Shown here in pieces: positions 7,401 to 11,020 of a stretch of DNA of 11,020 nt. The stretch's first letter is position 1. The number at the start of each line of letters is the position of its first letter. Origin of the DNA: Spirochaetaceae bacterium (GTDB lineage: Bacteria > Spirochaetota > Spirochaetia > JABEVK01); the NCBI GenBank assembly GCA_023265735.1, contig JAHFSN010000011.1:568-11587 (forward strand), read 5' to 3'. Position numbers and translations under genes: made by a program. The notes under the pieces are model-generated. The model saw only the letters and a program-made list of their open reading frames with translations. It was not told where the DNA came from and did not search any database.

Positions 7401-7493
7401 GTCTTCCCCGACGACCCCGGTCCCGAATGGGCACCCGACCTCGAACGCTGGTGGAAAACTCTCTTCGAGCCCCTCTGGGGGGCCTGGTCATGA
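4425..7493 (+). CDS. recC: RecC subunit of exodeoxyribonuclease V (RecBCD)
   Basis: RecC is the scaffold of the RecBCD helicase-nuclease that processes double-strand breaks; it splits the duplex and in Escherichia coli reads Chi. This 1022-residue protein shows the RecC pattern throughout. N-terminal GYQIFTGQRLETL and VLQSQNLAQWLKLFLA (34-49) align with E. coli RecC. IVSCSHPLRELEVLRDHLL (302-320) and EIAVLAPDINVYAPFLDAAF follow. IPFRLIAVLGLDEGAFPR (577-594) and LYLSYQGRSGVDGSERPPSP (634-653) are family hallmarks. There is no Walker A motif, as expected for a degenerate helicase fold, and no clustered cysteines that would suggest AddB. It is somewhat shorter than E. coli RecC (about 1122). The ATG at 4425 is chosen because homology begins there; an in-frame TTG at 4380 adds 15 non-conserved residues. 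Its TGA overlaps the recB start in ATGA. Confidence 0.95.
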   Translation: MGYQIFTGQRLETLVEEHREVFVSRFLEPRPSLVLQSQNLAQWLKLFLARTAGGYATGDFVFQDEALRRLMESRAPCADRVLFLDDLKFELYRYLTQALETGDRVFEPLFGRAERPDPGRIFEIADHVAGVFHNYAMNSKTWPRALSEGRMPPGMEVSESTFAWQSRLWSWANSGGRTLAGQRMERLTQAPPPADGTRPRLVLVGSAFLSRRAAAFLRAWADAGLVDVVQLLLLPAPFGQGWPQGRPWSSWGAFGRMFLEALPPPTESVPAEPGTTALGVLQGALASGQKSPLVSPDPSLTIVSCSHPLRELEVLRDHLLAALAADPTLETHEIAVLAPDINVYAPFLDAAFQSDDPGRHLDFHVIDLDLGRENPWFQALDALLALLSGTIDRPKLFALVDSPEFLEAWGLDREQRDLWLAYTEEVSAWREDGPREPQSWAASWDRLFQGWFRPDAVDGLPGLDTSTSVFQALGKFHRLLGALGSARDETRRPRTFLDWVRFFDDQASAFLAPGEGVGGVLSGRLRTLALAGASDEPWPWAGFRAFVQDQIAHFPGRRGQLLTEGIHCSSLRPLRAIPFRLIAVLGLDEGAFPRRSPEPSFDLGRFEEGHEALSSLALDRYTFWETLMSARSGLYLSYQGRSGVDGSERPPSPVLADLLDYLEEAGPPWPVVQTAVKDFSAGTRTWSPRTWRRSIAYAGKVSPQEPPQEVALTGEEALALFPEIRAQDAAQAFVAPARFHLRRVRQITLKDEDHRGTEDEEPWSLPFLERHGWVQEGLRRYWAGDPRPWDVEAFFALVEATGRARSGVFSDRDRAELERRADEARQWAEALRAEGWTLSAVPRPRTQWAGKPWSDDGDRLVRGDEILLPRLLFAATLPARGEVEASLRVLQDLPDGAFLATLSPSGQRKLRTWVPDAAQTAALADRAQEFWLTAARRPLPFSPDLWAAVARRRDQDPEEPWTQTLAGAWRTARDATFGRTEATLARDPYAALVFPDDPGPEWAPDLERWWKTLFEPLWGAWS

Positions 7494-10400
7494 GCGTCAC
7501 GTGGATCGAGGCCTCGGCGGGAACGGGCAAGACCTACACCCTCGTCCAGACGGTGGTGGGCCTGGTGAAGGACCAGGGACGGAGCGTCGACCAGATCCTG
7601 CTGGTAACTTTCACCGAAAAGGCCACGGCGGAACTGAAGACCAGGGTCCGGGCGGGGTTGCGTCAGGCCTGGAAGGACACCCGGGATCCCCGGCTCTCCC
7701 AGGCCCTCGAAGACCTGCCTTCCATGATGGTCACCACCATCCACGGGTTCTGCCGGGCCCTCTTGGGTCAGTTTCCCCTGGAGTCCGGGGTCTCGTTCAC
7801 CCCCGAGCTCGTGGACCAGGACCGCCAGTGGCGCCGGCTTCTGCGGGACGAACTGCGGCCCCGCCTCGGGGGACTCGACGCCGAGCTTCTGGCGTGGGCT
7901 GGCTTGGAGGACGAAGAGGACCTCCTGGATCTGGCGGCCCAGGCCCTGAACCGGGGCCTTTTCTCTCTCCCGCTGGCCCACCCCACCCCCGACGAACAGC
8001 AGAAGTTCGACGCCTGGCGGCGCGAGCTGTCGGTCCCACGGGACCCGGGCGCCGGGGCCCTGCCCCAGGAGTTGTCCGAGAAGGCCGACACGGCGGCGTA
8101 CTTCAAGTCAAACTGGTACAAGTCGCCCTACGCCGCCGTCCGCGATCTGCTCCAGGCCCGGACCCCCGCCGATCTCCTGGCCTGCCTGACCGGCAAGTCG
8201 AGGGAGGCCCTGGCCAAGTGGGACGAGGACAGCACCATCTGGAAGAAGGGCGCCCCGCCCCTCTCCCCCTTCCTCCAGGCTCTCCGCGACGCGGCCCTGC
8301 AGTTCTGCCAGACGGCCGACGCCTGGTCATCGAACCTGGAACCCGGCTCCGACCTAGCCCTGTTCTTCGGAGGGTGTGCCCGGCACCGGGTCCTCGCCGA
8401 CCTCTGCCTCCCCGTTCTGAACGAGCGCTCGGCCACCGAACTGACCTACCACGACCTCATCGACCGGGTCAGGCGGCTGGTCACGTCGCCCGAGGGTGCT
8501 GCCCTGAACCAGGCCGCGGCGTCCCGGTGGACCGCCGTCCTCATCGATGAATTCCAGGACACCGACCCCGAGCAGTGGGACATCTTCTCGTCGCTGTTCC
8601 TCAACGAGGACCACGACCTCGTCCTCGTCGGCGACCCTAAGCAGTCGATCTACCGGTTCCGGGGCGCCGACCTGAACCTCTACCGGGCCGTCCGGGACCA
8701 GGTGAAGGCCCAGGGAACCCAAACTCTCGTCCTCGACCAGAACTTCCGGTCCACGGCCGCCATGATCGAGGCCGTCAATCAGGTCTTCGACCCGGCCCGG
8801 GGGGCCCCCTGGGACCACCCCGAAGACTTCCACCCCTCGCGTAAGGGCGACAAGGCAGTGGAGGTTCTCGTCCGCCGGGGACCCGGGGATGTGCTGGAAC
8901 CCGTGGCCCCCCTGGCTGCCTACCGGTCTCCCGGGGCCGAGGGTGACTGGCACGCCCACCTGGCCGCCACCGTCCTCGACCTCCTCGGCTCCTGCCTCCT
9001 GGATACCGAAGGGGTGACCAGGGCCATCACGCCCGGAGACTTCCTGATCCTGGTCCGCCGCAAGCGTGAGGCCTGGTCGCTGTTCCGGCGGCTCTCGGCC
9101 CTAGGAGTTCCGGCCACGGTCGGCGGCTCCGGGGGTCTGCTGGCCAGCCGGGAGGCCCAGGAGATTCTCCTCTTCCTCAAGGCCCTGGAGTCACCCCGGT
9201 CGGTGTCGGCCGCCGGAGCCCTGGCGTGGACGAGACCCTTTCGGGGCACCCCGGTCGACACCCTGCTGGCGGGCCTCGACGCAGCCCAGGCCGACCGGTC
9301 CCGGGGGGCATACCTGCGGGCCTTCCGGGTGGTGGCCCGGGGCTCGGACCCCGACGGCGGCGGACTGGAGGCCCTGCTGGCCCAACCGGGGGGACCCCGC
9401 TTGGTGACCAACCTCGAACACGTGCTGGAACTGGTGCAGGAGAGGCACCACCAGGGCCAGGTGCCCCGGGGCCAAGCGGCCCTCGCCCTGGAAACGTGGA
9501 TCGAAGGCCGTCTCCAGGAGGACGAGGTCGACCTGCGGCGGGATGGGGAGGCCCCCACCCTGCGGCTTATGACCATCCACGCGGCCAAGGGCCTCGAGGC
9601 GCCCATCGTCCTCCACGGGTTCCCCGGGGAGTCCCCGGCCGACCGGGCCCCCTGGCTGGTGACCCGGGGAGTCGACTTCTTGAAGACCCCGGCGAGCGTG
9701 GCCGCCGAGGCCGCGGAACGCCAGGCCGAGGACCTGCGCCTGCGGTACGTGGCCCTGACCAGGGCCCGGGCCCACCAAGTGCTCTGCGTTCCTGACTCGG
9801 GGATCGAGGTTCCTCTCAGGGAACAGGAGACAAGACGGTGGTCCGGGGCGACCGAGAGCCTGCCGGTGGCCACCCTGGGTCCGGCCCTGACGGGCCTGGC
9901 CGACCGGCACCCCTGGGTCGAGAGCCACTCGGGGCTGTGGCGCCGGGCCACCCGGGACGACGAGCGGCCCACCACGGTATGGGACCGCCCCCGGGTCCGG
10001 GACGACGAGACGTCCCTGGCCGAGCCGTCGGCGGCCGATACCCTCCCCGCGGGGCCGGCCTTCGGCGACCTCGTCCACGACATCCTTGAGGCAGCCGACT
10101 TCCGGGGCTGGGCCGCCGGGGCCCCCGAAGAGGCCCGCCGGGCCACGGCCCAGGTGGTCGAAGAGCACTGCTTGGCCCGCCGCGGCCTGTTCCAGGGCCG
10201 GGACCTCTCGCGGCCCCTGGGAGACTGGCTGGGCCGGGTTCTGGCCACTCCCCTGTCCCTGGGTACCGGCCAGGTGACCTTCACCGGCCTGGCCCCCGAA
10301 GACACCCGGCGGGAGCTCGAGTTCCACCTCCCCCTGGCCCACCGGGGCACCCGGTCGTTCCGCTGGGGCGAGAAGGAATTTACGGTCCACCAGGGCTACC

Positions 10401-10714
10401 TCACCGGTCGGATCGACCTTGTGTTCCGGGTGGAAGACCGGCTCTACCTCGCCGACTGGAAGACCAATCGTCTCGCGCCCGGCCAAACGCCCCGGGACCT
10501 CATGGCCGAAGCCGGGTACGACCTCCAGGCCCAATGGTACTGGGAGGCCCTGCGTCGGCTCGCCGTTCTCCAGGGCGAGACCCTGGAACCCGCCGGGGTG
10601 CTGTACGTGTTCCTCCGGGGGGCCGGAGACCGGGCCCAAGGGGTCTTCCTGGGTCCTGGGGACCTGGCCAAGGACACCCTCACGCCGTTCTTAGGGGAGG
10701 TGGCCCGTGGCTAG
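7490..10714 (+). CDS. recB: RecB helicase-nuclease subunit of exodeoxyribonuclease V
   Basis: RecB is the 3'-5' helicase and sole nuclease of RecBCD and loads RecA after Chi. This 1074-residue protein has the full superfamily 1 motif set: Walker A ASAGTGKT (8-15), Ia LLVTFTEKATAEL, II LIDEFQDTDP (Asp353-Glu354), III VGDPKQSIYRFRGAD (380-394), IV LDQNFRST (415-422), V MTIHAAKGLE (694-703) and VI YVALTRAR (753-760). The C-terminal nuclease shows FGDLVHDIL (His863), GRIDLVF (Asp976) and LADWKTNR (Asp989, Lys991), corresponding to the His-Asp-Asp-Lys set of E. coli RecB, followed by YDLQAQWYW. No key residue is missing, so an active helicase and nuclease are expected. The ATG at 7490 overlaps the recC stop by 4 nt, with GGGGGG at 7477-7482 as a possible ribosome site; an in-frame start at 7304 inside recC would add non-conserved Pro/Gly/Arg-rich sequence. 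The N-terminus is short, with Walker A beginning at residue 8. Confidence 0.97.
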   Translation: MSVTWIEASAGTGKTYTLVQTVVGLVKDQGRSVDQILLVTFTEKATAELKTRVRAGLRQAWKDTRDPRLSQALEDLPSMMVTTIHGFCRALLGQFPLESGVSFTPELVDQDRQWRRLLRDELRPRLGGLDAELLAWAGLEDEEDLLDLAAQALNRGLFSLPLAHPTPDEQQKFDAWRRELSVPRDPGAGALPQELSEKADTAAYFKSNWYKSPYAAVRDLLQARTPADLLACLTGKSREALAKWDEDSTIWKKGAPPLSPFLQALRDAALQFCQTADAWSSNLEPGSDLALFFGGCARHRVLADLCLPVLNERSATELTYHDLIDRVRRLVTSPEGAALNQAAASRWTAVLIDEFQDTDPEQWDIFSSLFLNEDHDLVLVGDPKQSIYRFRGADLNLYRAVRDQVKAQGTQTLVLDQNFRSTAAMIEAVNQVFDPARGAPWDHPEDFHPSRKGDKAVEVLVRRGPGDVLEPVAPLAAYRSPGAEGDWHAHLAATVLDLLGSCLLDTEGVTRAITPGDFLILVRRKREAWSLFRRLSALGVPATVGGSGGLLASREAQEILLFLKALESPRSVSAAGALAWTRPFRGTPVDTLLAGLDAAQADRSRGAYLRAFRVVARGSDPDGGGLEALLAQPGGPRLVTNLEHVLELVQERHHQGQVPRGQAALALETWIEGRLQEDEVDLRRDGEAPTLRLMTIHAAKGLEAPIVLHGFPGESPADRAPWLVTRGVDFLKTPASVAAEAAERQAEDLRLRYVALTRARAHQVLCVPDSGIEVPLREQETRRWSGATESLPVATLGPALTGLADRHPWVESHSGLWRRATRDDERPTTVWDRPRVRDDETSLAEPSAADTLPAGPAFGDLVHDILEAADFRGWAAGAPEEARRATAQVVEEHCLARRGLFQGRDLSRPLGDWLGRVLATPLSLGTGQVTFTGLAPEDTRRELEFHLPLAHRGTRSFRWGEKEFTVHQGYLTGRIDLVFRVEDRLYLADWKTNRLAPGQTPRDLMAEAGYDLQAQWYWEALRRLAVLQGETLEPAGVLYVFLRGAGDRAQGVFLGPGDLAKDTLTPFLGEVARG
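10694..10700 (+). promoter_or_regulatory. Ribosome binding site of recD inside the end of recB
   Basis: GGGGAGG lies 6 nt before the GTG at 10707-10709 and within the last codons of recB. The spacing is ideal and this site decides the GTG start of recD. It implies that recD is translated by coupling or reinitiation from recB. Confidence 0.7.
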
Positions 10715-11020
10715 CTGGACGTCGGACCTGCCCTGGGCGCCCCACGAGGAGGGTCTGGCCCGGTGGAGCGCCGCCCGGTGGGGCTGGAAATCCGGGGACC
10801 CCGACTGGCCGTCGGCCGTGGCCCTGCTGGCCTTCGCCGAGGACGAGGGACATACCGCCGTCGACTGGGCCCGGGCTCCCGATCTGTGGAACCGCCGGTT
10901 CGCCCGGCTGGACTCGCCGCCGCCCTTCGCCCTTCCCCCTCCCGAAACTTGGCCGCCCGGACTTTTTGACGGCTGGCTTGTCCGGGCTTCCCGGGCCCGG
11001 CCGGCCGTCCAGACGGTTCG
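10707..11020 (+). CDS. recD: RecD subunit of exodeoxyribonuclease V, N-terminal fragment (runs off right edge)
   Basis: RecD is the 5'-3' helicase of RecBCD and controls its response to Chi. Only about 104 codons are present, beginning MASWTSDLPWAPHEEGLARW. The segment WPSAVALLAFAEDEGHTAVDW (about residues 32-52) resembles the N-terminal RecD region in which E. coli has an Ala-Leu-Leu helix followed by a Gly-His and a partner-binding segment. The helicase motifs lie beyond the window. The main support is position: it follows recC and recB, overlapping recB by 8 nt, in the usual recC-recB-recD order. It starts with GTG behind a strong GGGGAGG. The product is rich in Trp and Pro, and the frame stays open to the window edge. 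Identity as RecD is strong from context and moderate from sequence. Confidence 0.87.
   Translation, partial: MASWTSDLPWAPHEEGLARWSAARWGWKSGDPDWPSAVALLAFAEDEGHTAVDWARAPDLWNRRFARLDSPPPFALPPPETWPPGLFDGWLVRASRARPAVQTV

Noticed and set aside
7304..7489. Upstream in-frame start for recB
   Set aside because: The 62 extra residues are a shadow of the recC C-terminus. The ATG at 7490 gives the usual ATGA overlap and places Walker A near the N-terminus.
6808..8550. A 580-codon plus-strand frame spanning the recC-recB junction
   Set aside because: It is out of frame with both genes and Pro/Gly/Arg-rich, a typical GC-rich shadow.
8920..10639. Two long minus-strand frames (476 and 482 codons) opposite recB
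   Set aside because: They overlap each other and recB, have Arg/Ser/Pro- or Gly/Pro-rich composition and show no domain motifs, while recB carries every helicase and nuclease motif on the plus strand.
4425..10714. AddAB instead of RecBCD
   Set aside because: The first gene lacks the cysteine cluster and C-terminal nuclease motif of AddB and carries RecC hallmarks, and a recD-like gene follows.

Overview
The window comes from a GC-rich bacterium, most likely a spirochaete. The best evidence is the flagellar block. The FlgK N-terminus (MGSSFSGIEMGKRA, then GHNLSNANTEGYSRQ) and the FlgL N-terminus (MQRISSG, then QQRVQNLRDDP) look like spirochaetal FlgK and FlgL as I remember them, and FlgK's length of about 626 residues also fits. 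The lineage call is from memory of these families, not from a search. Base composition is clearly higher in GC than in the best-known spirochaetes.

Layout. The left part (1-4312) is read on the minus strand. Taken in transcription order it holds: a 439-residue protein with an N-terminal HD-type metal phosphohydrolase motif (4312-2993); a gap with a weak terminator-like hairpin and a possible flagellar sigma-28-like promoter; an 82-residue protein of unknown function (2873-2625); flgN, the export chaperone for hook-associated proteins (2531-2031); flgK (2017-137); and the first 44 codons of flgL (134-1, running off the left edge). FlgN, FlgK and FlgL form a chaperone/client set: FlgN keeps FlgK and FlgL export-competent until they build the hook-filament junction.

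The right part (4425-11020) is read on the plus strand and is a recC-recB-recD operon for the RecBCD (exodeoxyribonuclease V) DNA-break repair complex. recC (1022 aa) and recB (1074 aa) are complete; recD is cut by the right edge after about 104 codons. The genes overlap (ATGA between recC and recB; 8 nt between recB and recD), which implies translational coupling. RecB has all the superfamily 1 helicase motifs and a C-terminal nuclease core. RecC has the RecC-type degenerate helicase fold and no visible AddB-type iron-sulfur cysteine cluster, so this is RecBCD rather than AddAB.

The two blocks diverge from a 112-bp intergenic region (4313-4424). The minus-strand side has a near-consensus sigma-70 promoter (TTGATA, 17 bp, TATATT) whose predicted start lies about 5 nt before the HD gene's ATG. 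The plus-strand side has an extended -10 (TGGTATAGT) whose predicted start falls on or next to the recC ATG. Both genes lack a well-placed Shine-Dalgarno, so leaderless or near-leaderless transcripts are possible.

Most of the window is ordinary core-genome content. I found no CRISPR, mobile element, RNA gene or obviously new multigene system. The most open questions are the HD-domain protein, the 82-residue protein in the flagellar block, and the divergent promoter region.
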